A DNA stretch of 64,000 nt, taken from positions 124,001 through 188,000 of the forward strand of contig DAISIR010000001.1 of the NCBI GenBank assembly GCA_036821905.1, written 5' to 3'. The number at the start of each line of letters is the position of its first letter. The first letter of the stretch is position 1. The DNA is from Brooklawnia sp937867175 (GTDB taxonomy: Bacteria > Actinomycetota > Actinomycetes > Propionibacteriales > Propionibacteriaceae). The notes below the pieces were generated by a model, which worked only from the letters and a program-made list of their open reading frames with translations, was not told the origin of the DNA and made no database searches. Positions 9,601-18,387 of this stretch are shown one piece after another. A program made the position numbers and the translations under genes.

Positions 9601-10354
9601 CGGTCAGCTGGTCGGAGCTCATCGGAGCAAGCAGCATCGCGTGCTCCAGCGCCGAGGCCAACTCGGAATACTCAGATGCGACAGCGAAGGCATCGGAGCG
9701 CAACCCCAGCACCACCACCGCATGCTCGGCCAGGTCCGCCACCCGCGCGACCAACTCGGCGGCCTGCTCGGAGCCTGATTCGAAGACACTCTCGAACTGG
9801 TCGATGACGACCAATCTCGCCGCAGACGACCGGCTGATACGGGTTGGCGCCATGGATTCGACCGACCAGCCTGCCAGCGCACCGTCGACCGTTGCACCCG
9901 CTATCAACCCGGCTGCCAGCAACGACGACTTGCCCGCCCCCGACGGTGCGGTGAGCACGACGACACCTCCCCCCACCACCTCCTGGATCCGCTGCACCAG
10001 CCGCTCCAGCTCAGCGGTACGACCGAAGAAGACTCCCCGGTCACCCACGCTGAAGGGACGCAAGCCCAGATACGGGGCTGGCTGCTGCGCGCGATCGACT
10101 GCCACCACTGATTCGGGCAGCCACATGCTGTCGGGCACGTTCACTTCAAGCTCGGTCAGCAGCGTCCGGAAGTTTTCGCGCAGCGCCGGGGTCGGCAAGT
10201 GTTTGCCGTTCAACCAGCCCTGGGCCGTGGCAGGCGCCACGCCGGCGAGTTTCGCTGCGGCCCGAATCGACAGCGCTTTGCGCACACGGGCCTCATTCAG
10301 CAGGCGCACGAGTTCAGCGCGCCCCACGTCCTCGGAGTTCAATCTGCGGCCCAC
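6674..10354 (-). CDS. HTH - STAND NTPase - transmembrane - WD40 repeat protein
   Basis: A protein of about 1,226 residues. Order: an XRE-like helix-turn-helix (about residues 12-66); a linker; a P-loop NTPase of the STAND type with Walker A APSGAGKSS (~136-144) and Walker B LVVIDQFES (~181-189); an alpha-helical region; a membrane segment (~497-517); then WD40-like blades to the C-terminus. STAND proteins are signalling switches that oligomerise on ligand binding; WD40 propellers are usual sensors. The membrane segment would place the propeller outside and the HTH/NTPase inside. The start is uncertain: GTG at 10354 has an AGGA upstream and precedes the HTH; GTG at 10327 or an earlier TTG are possible. 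The ligand and target are unknown. Confidence 0.8.
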   Translation of the reverse strand: MGRRLNSEDVGRAELVRLLNEARVRKALSIRAAAKLAGVAPATAQGWLNGKHLPTPALRENFRTLLTELEVNVPDSMWLPESVVAVDRAQQPAPYLGLRPFSVGDRGVFFGRTAELERLVQRIQEVVGGGVVVLTAPSGAGKSSLLAAGLIAGATVDGALAGWSVESMAPTRISRSSAARLVVIDQFESVFESGSEQAAELVARVADLAEHAVVVLGLRSDAFAVASEYSELASALEHAMLLAPMSSDQLTEVIVEPARQLGVSVQPELVAALLRDVAPGDTSPGRARVLPLLSNMLLALWLAGDGRQLTVADYYRAGGLGSAVENMAESVFGTLNPDQGETARQLFLQLVRVVEGLPRRAQLPLDAMSPEETQLANRFIAARLLTVSPDEIGISHDALLLHWPRLQGWIDESASELRVREKLRQVTAVWVANDRHPSSLLPVLQLPVFADYLNDHDRIARLTPDEQDFLEESQQHFAGQLAAERAMSNLLRRQRRLAVITTALAVVAALVAGIALGNRVQIQRAAQSRQLAYSVRADRAGDTFLQAQVALASHALSPTVEGRSALADALAADIPVRWTGNDAPGTLATLEDGLAGEESLLVKVDTGGEAVLWRGSERTETAGLAWRVTEPGEGLFAVDLARIAGRPIAAIGGQRQMSIWDLSAQPQRLATVDVGTQTIYSARFNTTRGWLLIGQSDGKARLFDLSTLAAPRELDAFQIAGAVSGIAFDPVRPIVYVSGASGAVDRWQVESLPAQPMASLVYQVDGRSPRSQAVATSPDGSQLIAGVAGRATVRWSLDDPTAAPVLNRQFGSWVNSVNFTGADQYVTADSEGRVKVFEAHTDELLRAMSGPAIANSARVIDDQPVAVDALGTVRVWQPHSPVLRVGGTQIYQTATDQQQQRWLAAADLSGDRMLLWDAKGGLVRLPEPVVPAGEDLVSSVVISPDGSWLWGGTSDGKIIGWPLTIGVGAGAPVVQQVMSDTSGMHQLEIDPLGRFIVASEYIGKKTGIFTIGENGELEQASIFDTDHPQSPTLNGDGTMLAVGLGEQEVQLWSLADLRRPVLAGAFPVAALPAALRYSPTDDLLAVGLGSGMVTLWDVGDPARPQLLQTLDEGRGQINTVSFDDEGTTLVAAVGDGAALAWRINSRRGELLFSVDTRSSASSGTYDARPILGGSQMVATNRDGQIKMWPLNIEQARQQGCGIAGTELSDLEWARYLAGVKPFDYCR

Positions 10355-10601
10355 CTCGCTGTTCGTCCTGGCGAGATACCTTACCGGTCGCAGTTGTCTG
10401 CCATACCTGACCCCACCGGCCGAGACGCAGTCTCCCCCGGACGGAGAATCCTGCGGTGAAGCATGCCTGAGCAAGTACCTCGCGTGGGGAGATCGGCCCG
10501 CGAGCAGGATTGAACGCGCTCGACGATCCCGAGCGAGGAGCCCGCGGCAATGGTCATCCTGCGGCTGCCGCGCTCGCCTTGGTCTGCGGTACTGGCACCA
10601 A

Positions 10602-11819
10602 CTACGTCCAGTCCAGCAGATCGCGGATGACTGCGTCGGCCAGCAGTCGACCGCGCAGGGTCAGCCTGATGCGATCCTGGTCGACGCACAGCAGCGCGTC
10701 ATCGGCAAAGCCTGGCAGCCGTGCCCGCTCTGTCTCGGTCAATACCTCGACTGGCAGCCCGTCAGCCAAGCGCAGCTCCAACAGCACCCGTTCGATACGT
10801 CTGGCTTCTGCGTCCAGCGTTTCGCGAGCCTGGGCGGGGCTGCGTCCGGACGCCAACGCGCCGCTGTAACGCGCAGGGTGTTTGACGTTCCACCAACGCA
10901 CACCGCCGACGTGCGAGTGCGCACCGGGACCGAGTCCCCACCAGTTGGCACCCTGCCAGTAGGCGAGGTTGTGCCGGGCCCGGGACGCCAGGTCACGCGA
11001 CCAGTTGCTCACTTCGTAGTTGTGGTAGTCCGCTTCTGCCAGCACCTGTTCGGCCATCAGGTAGTAGTCGGCCTGCCGGTCCTCGTCGACCGGTTCGAGT
11101 TCGCCACGGGCCACGGTCCGGGCCATCGCCGTGCCCGCTTCGATCACCAGCGCGTAGGCCGAGATGTGGTCCGGCGCGGCGGCGCAGACGGCATCCAGGC
11201 TGCGCCGCCAATCGTCCACCGACTCCCCCGGCGTGCCATAGATCAGATCGAGGCTGACTTGGTCGAAACCCGCAGCCCGAGCCTCTGCGACCACTTCGGG
11301 GGCCCGTCCGGGTGTGTGAACGCGATCAAGGGTGGCCAGTACATGAGGCACGGCCGACTGCATGCCCAGGCTCAACCGGTTGATGCCGCCAGCCCGCAGC
11401 GCCGCCAGTTCTGGTGGTCCAACGGTTTCAGGGTTCGCCTCGGTGGTCACCTCAGCATCCGGCTGGAGCCCGAACCGCTCGCTGATGACTGCCAGGACCT
11501 CGCTCAACTGAGCCGGGCTCATCAGGGTCGGCGTCCCCCCGCCGAAGAAGACCGTGGAGACTGGCGGCGCCGTCGGGCCCAAGACCCGGGATGCCAAGCC
11601 GATCTCGGCCTGCACCGCCGCCAGCCAGTCATCTCGGCTACCGCCCGGGCCGAGTTGGTCGGCGGTGTAGGTGTTGAAGTCGCAGTAGCCGCAGCGCACC
11701 AGACAGAACGGGACGTGCACGTAGATCGCCAGCGGCGTCGAAGCCAGTCCCTGCAACGCCGACGGCGGCAGGCCGCCGTCCGACGGAGCCGGATCTCCCT
11801 CGGGAAGTGCAGCAGGCAT
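10602..11819 (-). CDS. hemW: Radical SAM heme chaperone HemW
   Basis: A 405-residue protein with the radical SAM cluster motif C39-x3-C43-x2-C46 (in FCLVRCGYC), followed by the glycine-rich stretch FFGGGTPT and the GTPGES motif typical of the HemN/HemW family. It has the HemW form of the cluster motif, and the length fits HemW (about 380-420) rather than HemN. HemW delivers heme and is not itself a coproporphyrinogen oxidase, although it is often annotated so. The start is ATG at 11819, divergent from the rhomboid gene 52 bases away, so the two promoters share a short region. Confidence 0.9.
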   Translation of the reverse strand: MPAALPEGDPAPSDGGLPPSALQGLASTPLAIYVHVPFCLVRCGYCDFNTYTADQLGPGGSRDDWLAAVQAEIGLASRVLGPTAPPVSTVFFGGGTPTLMSPAQLSEVLAVISERFGLQPDAEVTTEANPETVGPPELAALRAGGINRLSLGMQSAVPHVLATLDRVHTPGRAPEVVAEARAAGFDQVSLDLIYGTPGESVDDWRRSLDAVCAAAPDHISAYALVIEAGTAMARTVARGELEPVDEDRQADYYLMAEQVLAEADYHNYEVSNWSRDLASRARHNLAYWQGANWWGLGPGAHSHVGGVRWWNVKHPARYSGALASGRSPAQARETLDAEARRIERVLLELRLADGLPVEVLTETERARLPGFADDALLCVDQDRIRLTLRGRLLADAVIRDLLDWT

Positions 11820-11871
11820 GACCTCGATCCTACGTGGCGGCCGGTTTCAACGAGCCTGCGAGACTGGACCT

Positions 11872-12471
11872 ATGAGCCAACTCGCCAATCGTCCGACCGC
11901 TGAAATCGCCAAACAATCCGGCATCCTCAACGGTGCCCTGGTGGGACTGATGTGGCTGCTGGAGATCATTGATGTGGCGCTGCGGGGCTCCCTCGATTGG
12001 CTCGGTGTGCACGCTTGGAACTTCGCGATGCTGTGGACCCTGTTCACCGCGCCCTTCGCACACCAAGACTTCGCGCACCTGGCCGCGAACTCGATCCCCC
12101 TGTTGGTGCTCGGCTTCTTCATCGCGCTGGGCGGGCTGCGACCGTGGGCCTACGTGACCCTCGCCGCCGCGATCGGCTCCGGATTGTTCGCCTTCCTGCT
12201 CAATGCACCCGGCACGGTGACCATCGGCGCCTCCGGGATCGTCTTCGGCTACCTAACGTACTTGATCGTCCGCGGGCTGTTCACGCGCGATTGGCGCGAT
12301 CTGGTGCTGGGCGCCGTCGTCCTGTTGGTCTACGGGTCGGTGCTGTGGGGCGTCTTCCCGACCGCCCCGGGTGTCTGCTGGCAGGGGCATCTCGGTGGCG
12401 CGGTCGCCGGTCTACTGATCGCCTGGCGGCTGCACAGCCAAGACCAACGCCGCACTATCTCCAGTCGCTGA
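11872..12471 (+). CDS. Rhomboid family intramembrane serine protease
   Basis: A 199-residue protein with about six hydrophobic segments. It contains the catalytic serine motif GASG (S121), the catalytic histidine in WQGHLGG (H173), and an asparagine-containing HLAAN stretch (~69-73) as in the rhomboid oxyanion region. These are the catalytic dyad and support residues of active rhomboids. The start is ATG at 11872; an in-frame upstream start at 11818 would overlap the divergent hemW start. Substrates are unknown. Confidence 0.85.
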   Translation: MSQLANRPTAEIAKQSGILNGALVGLMWLLEIIDVALRGSLDWLGVHAWNFAMLWTLFTAPFAHQDFAHLAANSIPLLVLGFFIALGGLRPWAYVTLAAAIGSGLFAFLLNAPGTVTIGASGIVFGYLTYLIVRGLFTRDWRDLVLGAVVLLVYGSVLWGVFPTAPGVCWQGHLGGAVAGLLIAWRLHSQDQRRTISSR

Positions 12472-12573
12472 GCTGGGGACGCCCAGTTGTCGTCCGTCGC
12501 GATCCGACGATGACAGCTCAAGTCTGGCGGGTCTGTGATTATCGGATGGCCCCAGGCCGGGCGTTCTCCCGGT

Positions 12574-14409
<1,836 letters not shown>

Positions 14410-14492
14410 TCACTATCCAGTCGGGTGCAGAGTTTGGCTCGAGGCGAGATGCGCCACAGCCCATCTTCGCACGCCCGACACGGCACCCCAAC

Positions 14493-15161
14493 TCACTTCG
14501 AGCGGCGGGCCGGCCGGAAGCCGATCGCAGCGAGCAGACCACCAACGCCGATCAGCCCTGCACCCGCCACCTTCGCCACCTGGCCGACCAGCCACCAACC
14601 GAACGCGTTCAGCAGCATCCCCCTGATGGAGTTGCCCATGAAGAAGTTGTCCGAGCGCAACTCATACAGCAACTTGATCTGCCGAGCCGTGTCGTACTCG
14701 GTCTCTGGATCGGAGATCTCCGCCTTGGCCCGATGCGATACCTCCGCAGGCGTCAGTTCGGGGTACTGCCCGTGCAACTCGGCCTTGAGTTCGCGATTGT
14801 GTTGAGCGGCCAAGTCACCGACCCCTGCGTAGGTGGCCTGCGCGTCGGGGACACCAGCCTGGCGGGCCGCAAGACGCATGTGCGCCAACACGTAGTTGTC
14901 GGCGTAGATGCGGGCCTGCGGGCCGGTGGTCAGCGTCTCGCCGGCATGCGGACGCAGCAGATCGGCGTCCTCGCCGGTGACCAGCCCGATCTTCAGTTCA
15001 CGCTCGATCGTTTCAGCGTCAGGCATCGTGATGTCCTCGGCGCCAAGCTGTTGGGCCACGAAGCGGTGTGCGAACCTGCCTCCGATCAGGGCACCAACGC
15101 CGACCAGCGGCAACACCACTGCGAAGACTCTCGCCATCGCGTTGTACATCGGGTCTGCCAT
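14493..15161 (-). CDS. Two-pass membrane protein of unknown function, copy 2 of a tandem pair
   Basis: A 222-residue protein with one membrane segment near the N-terminus (about residues 8-27) and one near the C-terminus (about 185-210). It shares with the next gene the pattern Q-x-L-x-A-x-D/N-I-T-M-P, then T-G-P-Q-A-R-x-x-A-D, and the motif N-x-x-R-G-M-L-L-N-A-x-G-W-W-L-V before the second membrane segment. The start ATG at 15161 has GGAGG five bases upstream. The style resembles actinobacterial membrane proteins that databases sometimes mislabel as LigA-like ring-opening dioxygenases; no such enzyme is supported here. The soluble middle would lie outside the membrane. Confidence 0.8.
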   Translation of the reverse strand: MADPMYNAMARVFAVVLPLVGVGALIGGRFAHRFVAQQLGAEDITMPDAETIERELKIGLVTGEDADLLRPHAGETLTTGPQARIYADNYVLAHMRLAARQAGVPDAQATYAGVGDLAAQHNRELKAELHGQYPELTPAEVSHRAKAEISDPETEYDTARQIKLLYELRSDNFFMGNSIRGMLLNAFGWWLVGQVAKVAGAGLIGVGGLLAAIGFRPARRSK

Positions 15162-15249
15162 CGGGTCCTCCACGTCATCGGGGTACGCAATTGCGTGCGG
15201 CACTCCGCATTCTACGGGGGTACCTTGATCGATGACCGGCCGGGATGAG

Positions 15250-15284
15250 AAAGGCGGCGACCCCAACGCAGGGTCGCCGCCTTT
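15250..15284 (-). terminator. Intrinsic terminator after the first tandem membrane-protein gene
   Basis: A perfect 14-bp stem (AAAGGCGGCGACCC and its complement) with a 7-base loop lies about 20 bases past the stop of the gene ending at 15304. On the minus strand it is followed by TTTCTC. This is a good rho-independent terminator and makes the second copy a separate transcript. Confidence 0.75.
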
Positions 15285-15303
15285 TACAGTGAAGGTCGTC
15301 GGG

Positions 15304-16011
15304 CTACTGGCGTGCCGCCACAGGCCCGTCGCCAGTGCTCGCACGCGGCTTGAGGACGAGGCCGAGCGCCAGCAGGCCAACGCCGACAACGATCAGCGTC
15401 CAACCGGCCACCAGCGCGATGGTGCCGACCAACCACCAACCGTAGGCATTCAGCAGCATGCCGCGCAGGGTGTTCCCGTCGAGGAAGGTCGACGTTCGCA
15501 GGTCCTGCAACGACTTGATCTCCTTGGCGAGCGAGAAATCGGTGGCGGGGTTGGCGATCTCCTGGGCGGCCAACGCCGCAATCTCCTGGTCGGTCTTGGA
15601 GGCGTTCTCGGGCACTGCCTTTAGCTCAGCGCGTAGCTGTGCGGTCTTCGCTGTCACGACTTCGCCGATGCCGCTGTAGGTTGCCTGCTCCTCGGGGACA
15701 CCGGCGGCTTTCGCGCCCGCCCTCATGTGGGACAAGATGTACTCATCGGCGAAGGCACGTGCCTGAGGCCCCGTACTCATCGGCCCATCTGCCGCGTACT
15801 TGCGGAGTTCAACGGCGTTGCCCTCGGTGATCCGTCCGGAGGCCACCTGCGCATCGATCGCTTCGGTGGTCGGCATCGTGATGTTCTGCGCCTCGAGCTG
15901 CTCCCTCACGAAGCCGTGAGCGAAGTTCCCCCCGAACAGCGCGGCGATACCGACGACGAGCAACACCGCTCCGACAATCTTCGCGAGGGTCCTGTAGACC
16001 TGCGTTGCCAT
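15304..16011 (-). CDS. Two-pass membrane protein of unknown function, copy 1 of a tandem pair
   Basis: A 235-residue paralogue of the downstream gene, with the same arrangement: N-terminal membrane segment (~8-28), soluble region with ITMP and GPQARAFADEY, then NAYGWWLVGT and a second membrane segment ending in a short polar tail. Start ATG at 16011, preceded by AAGGGA. A 15-base perfect palindrome lies about 80 bases upstream. Function is unknown; the conservation of the ITMP and GPQAR motifs between copies shows they matter for the family. Confidence 0.8.
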   Translation of the reverse strand: MATQVYRTLAKIVGAVLLVVGIAALFGGNFAHGFVREQLEAQNITMPTTEAIDAQVASGRITEGNAVELRKYAADGPMSTGPQARAFADEYILSHMRAGAKAAGVPEEQATYSGIGEVVTAKTAQLRAELKAVPENASKTDQEIAALAAQEIANPATDFSLAKEIKSLQDLRTSTFLDGNTLRGMLLNAYGWWLVGTIALVAGWTLIVVGVGLLALGLVLKPRASTGDGPVAARQ

Positions 16012-16357
16012 TGACTTCCCTTCTTGATTGGTTGGGGTGGCTCGCAAGGAGCCAGCATGGATGGAGGTCGAAGCCGATGGCACCAACCTCATCAAGTTGA
16101 CAACTTGTACATCAAACTTTCAACTCCTCATGTTAGGACGGGAGACCGTCATTCACAACAAACCGACCGCAACGCGCCGAGACAGGGCGAGCACGTGGGC
16201 AGCGGCTCGCTGAGCCCCACGAGTCGAGCCACGCCCCGCTCGGACCGCGGCGTCTTTTTGGCCCGAATCAGGGGTGTGGTAACGTACCGATTCGCGCATC
16301 GGCTGTGATCCTCGCCGCGTGCCACCCAGTGATCAACCAACAAAAGAGGCTTACCCA
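16012..16357. other. Divergent intergenic region with promoters for rpsT and the membrane-protein gene
   Basis: About 346 bases. It contains the palindrome at 16093-16107, the rpsT leader, and no convincing gene. The two flanking genes diverge, so at least one promoter for each is expected here. Confidence 0.5.
16093..16107. promoter_or_regulatory. Palindromic operator candidate upstream of a membrane-protein gene
   Basis: The sequence CAAGTTGACAACTTG is a perfect inverted repeat: two 7-base arms around one central base. It lies about 80 bases upstream of the start at 16011, within AT-richer DNA than its surroundings. Length and form match the operators of MarR-type and similar dimeric repressors, but no regulator gene lies next to it. 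Confidence 0.4.
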
Positions 16358-16618
16358 GTGGCGAACATCAAGTCGCAGAAGAAGCGTGTCCTGACCAACG
16401 CGAAGGCCACGGCTCGAAACAAGTCCGTAAAGTCGGCCTTGCGTACCCACGTCCGCAAGTTCCGCGAGGCCGCCGATGCCGGCGACGTCGAGAAGGCTCG
16501 GGAGTACGCGAAGGCTGCCAACCGCGCTCTCGACAAGGCTGCCTCGAAGGGTGTCATTCACCCCAATCAGGCCGCCAACCGCAAGTCGGCCATCTCGGCC
16601 CGCGCCGCCGCTCTCTGA
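16358..16618 (+). CDS. rpsT: 30S ribosomal protein S20
   Basis: An 86-residue, very basic, helical protein beginning VANIKSQKKR, the classic S20 start. The GTG at 16358 is chosen because this is the family N-terminus; an AAAGAGG site lies upstream. S20 binds 16S rRNA early in 30S assembly. It is a single-gene unit read on the plus strand, ending at a strong hairpin. Confidence 0.97.
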   Translation: MANIKSQKKRVLTNAKATARNKSVKSALRTHVRKFREAADAGDVEKAREYAKAANRALDKAASKGVIHPNQAANRKSAISARAAAL

Positions 16619-16633
16619 GCTAACCCGCTAGAC

Positions 16634-16677
16634 AAGGCCAGCGCCCTGACCCACTGGGTGGTCAGGGCGCTGGCCTT
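16634..16677. terminator. Strong bidirectional terminator between rpsT and the cupin gene
   Basis: A perfect 20-bp stem starting AAGGCCAGCGCCCTGACC with a 4-base loop CTGG, followed by TTGTT on the plus strand. It sits 15 bases after the rpsT stop and also downstream of the convergent cupin gene, so it can stop transcription from both sides. Confidence 0.85.
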
Positions 16678-16729
16678 GTTGCCTGGATCGTGTTGGCTAG
16701 CCCGGGTGTCGGCGTTCTGATCCGCTGCT

Positions 16730-17170
16730 CTAGGGCTGGACCGACCAGTCGGCCGGCTCGTCGTCGGTGTCGCTGTCGGCGATCTCCTTGGTCTGCTGCA
16801 CCTTGCCCGGCTTGTGATGCGCAGGCGCGTAGATCGAATACAGCTTGAGGTCCTCATCGCCGGTATTGGTGATGTTGTGCCACTTACCCGCCGGGACAAG
16901 CACCACGAAGTCGTCCTCCAATTCCTGCTTGAAGTCCAAGGCATCCTTGCGGTCGCCCATCTGGACCAGCCCCTCCCCGGCCTCGACACGCAGGAATTGA
17001 TCGGTGTCGGAGTGCAACTCCAACCCGATCTCGCCCCCGACCGGGATCGACATCAAGGTCACCTGCAGGTATTTGCCGCTCCATGCGACGCGCCGATAGG
17101 CGTCATTTTCAGTGGTTTCGTCTTCGATGTCGAAGACGGTGGGCTCGGGGCCGATGTCCTTGATCGTCAT
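16730..17170 (-). CDS. Cupin-fold protein
   Basis: A 146-residue protein with the two cupin motifs: G-x-x-x-x-L-E-L-H-S-D-T-D-Q-F-x-x-V-E-x-G around residues 50-70, and V-P-A-G-K-W-H-N-I-x-N around 95-105. The His/Glu/Gln set would bind one metal ion. The C-terminal tail is acidic and Pro/Asp rich. The start ATG at 17170 gives a standard length; a longer in-frame start adds an unlikely N-terminus. The substrate is unknown; small single-domain cupins like this are often sugar-phosphate-isomerase-like. Confidence 0.8.
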   Translation of the reverse strand: MTIKDIGPEPTVFDIEDETTENDAYRRVAWSGKYLQVTLMSIPVGGEIGLELHSDTDQFLRVEAGEGLVQMGDRKDALDFKQELEDDFVVLVPAGKWHNITNTGDEDLKLYSIYAPAHHKPGKVQQTKEIADSDTDDEPADWSVQP

Positions 17171-17267
17171 CTGTTCTCCTGTCGCTGTCTGGGTTGATGC
17201 CTTCGATCTTAGGTTGATTGCGCTGCTGGGGAGCGAAGCAGCAGCAGACAGCAATGCAAGGTATGCC

Positions 17268-18239
17268 TCACCGCGACCTGGCGGCCGCAATACGGAGGAG
17301 CAGTTGCTCCAACGCGAAGGCAGGGTCGGCAGCAGCTCCCTTCACCTGCTCGTCCGCCTTCGCCACGGCCCTGATCGCAACCGAGACACCGCGACCCGAC
17401 CAGTCGCGCGAGAACCGGTTCAACTCCTTCAGCTTGAACGCCGGGACGCCCACCTGCCGCGCAAGGTCTTGGTCGGAGAAGCTTCCGGAGCGCAGTTCGA
17501 GGTACTTGCCCAAACCACGCAAGGAACTGGCCAACGCGCTGGTGACCAGCACCGGCGACACGCCAGTGGAAAGTGCCCAGCGCAACCTTTCCAACGCGGC
17601 TCCATGGCGTCCGGCTAGCGCGTCATCTGCGACAGCGAAGCTGGTCACCTCTGCCCGACCACCGAAGTAGCGCTGGACCATAGCGGCGCTGACCTGTTCA
17701 CCGTCGTAATCGGACGCCAGTTGCCGGAGGGCTGCGCTCAGCGCGCGTAGATCGGCGCCGACCGCTTCGACGAGGGCCTGACCTGCCACGTCATCCATCA
17801 CCATCCGCAACTGCTTCGCCTCAGCCGCAATGAACTTCGGCAGTTCCCACGGCTTGATCGGATCGACGCTGACGGTGGGAACCCCGCCCTTCTTGAGTGC
17901 GTCGAGCAGCGCCTTGCCTTTGATGCCGCCGCCATGCACCAGCACCAAACAAAGCTCATCGTGCGGGGCCAGCGCCGTCTGTCTCACCAGCGGCAGGGCC
18001 TGATCAGGCAGGTTGGCCAGATCGGTGACCACCACCACGGCGTCGGACGCGAACAGGCTGCCGCCGATGAGGTCTGCGAATCGGCCGTCCGCGAGTTCGG
18101 CAGCGGTCACCTCGGTGACCTCGGCGTCCGGACGCTCGCGTCGGGCAATAGCCAGGTGGGCCGCGACCGCTCGCTCGGCGAGCAACGACTCAGAACCCCG
18201 GACCAGCAGGGTGCCGCCGAAGACCTTCCGTGTCGCCAT
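17268..18239 (-). CDS. holA: DNA polymerase III subunit delta
   Basis: A 323-residue protein matching the delta subunit in length and position next to comEC and rpsT. It begins MATRKVFGGTLLVRG, resembling the delta N-terminal domain (P-loop-like fold without a working Walker A), and continues with the helical C-terminal domain ending in LEQLLLRIAAARSR. Delta opens the beta clamp within the clamp loader. ATG at 18239 is chosen over an upstream TTG/GTG. Confidence 0.9.
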   Translation of the reverse strand: MATRKVFGGTLLVRGSESLLAERAVAAHLAIARRERPDAEVTEVTAAELADGRFADLIGGSLFASDAVVVVTDLANLPDQALPLVRQTALAPHDELCLVLVHGGGIKGKALLDALKKGGVPTVSVDPIKPWELPKFIAAEAKQLRMVMDDVAGQALVEAVGADLRALSAALRQLASDYDGEQVSAAMVQRYFGGRAEVTSFAVADDALAGRHGAALERLRWALSTGVSPVLVTSALASSLRGLGKYLELRSGSFSDQDLARQVGVPAFKLKELNRFSRDWSGRGVSVAIRAVAKADEQVKGAAADPAFALEQLLLRIAAARSR

Positions 18240-18348
18240 GGACCAATCCTGCCAGCCAACCCGGACACTGTTGGCGGCGCCCAGACACGAAGGTCTCACG
18301 ACCCGGCCCAGTAGTCTGCGACTGGCACGGGCCTTCCACTATGTTAGG

Positions 18349-18386
18349 CAGACGTTGGGGTCACCGCTTGGCGACCCCAACGTCTG
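18349..18386. terminator. Terminator after comEC
   Basis: A perfect 14-bp inverted repeat (CAGACGTTGGGGTC and its complement) with a 10-base spacer. It lies directly after the comEC stop codon on the minus strand and is the only clear terminator between comEC and holA. Confidence 0.75.
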
Positions 18387-18387
18387 T

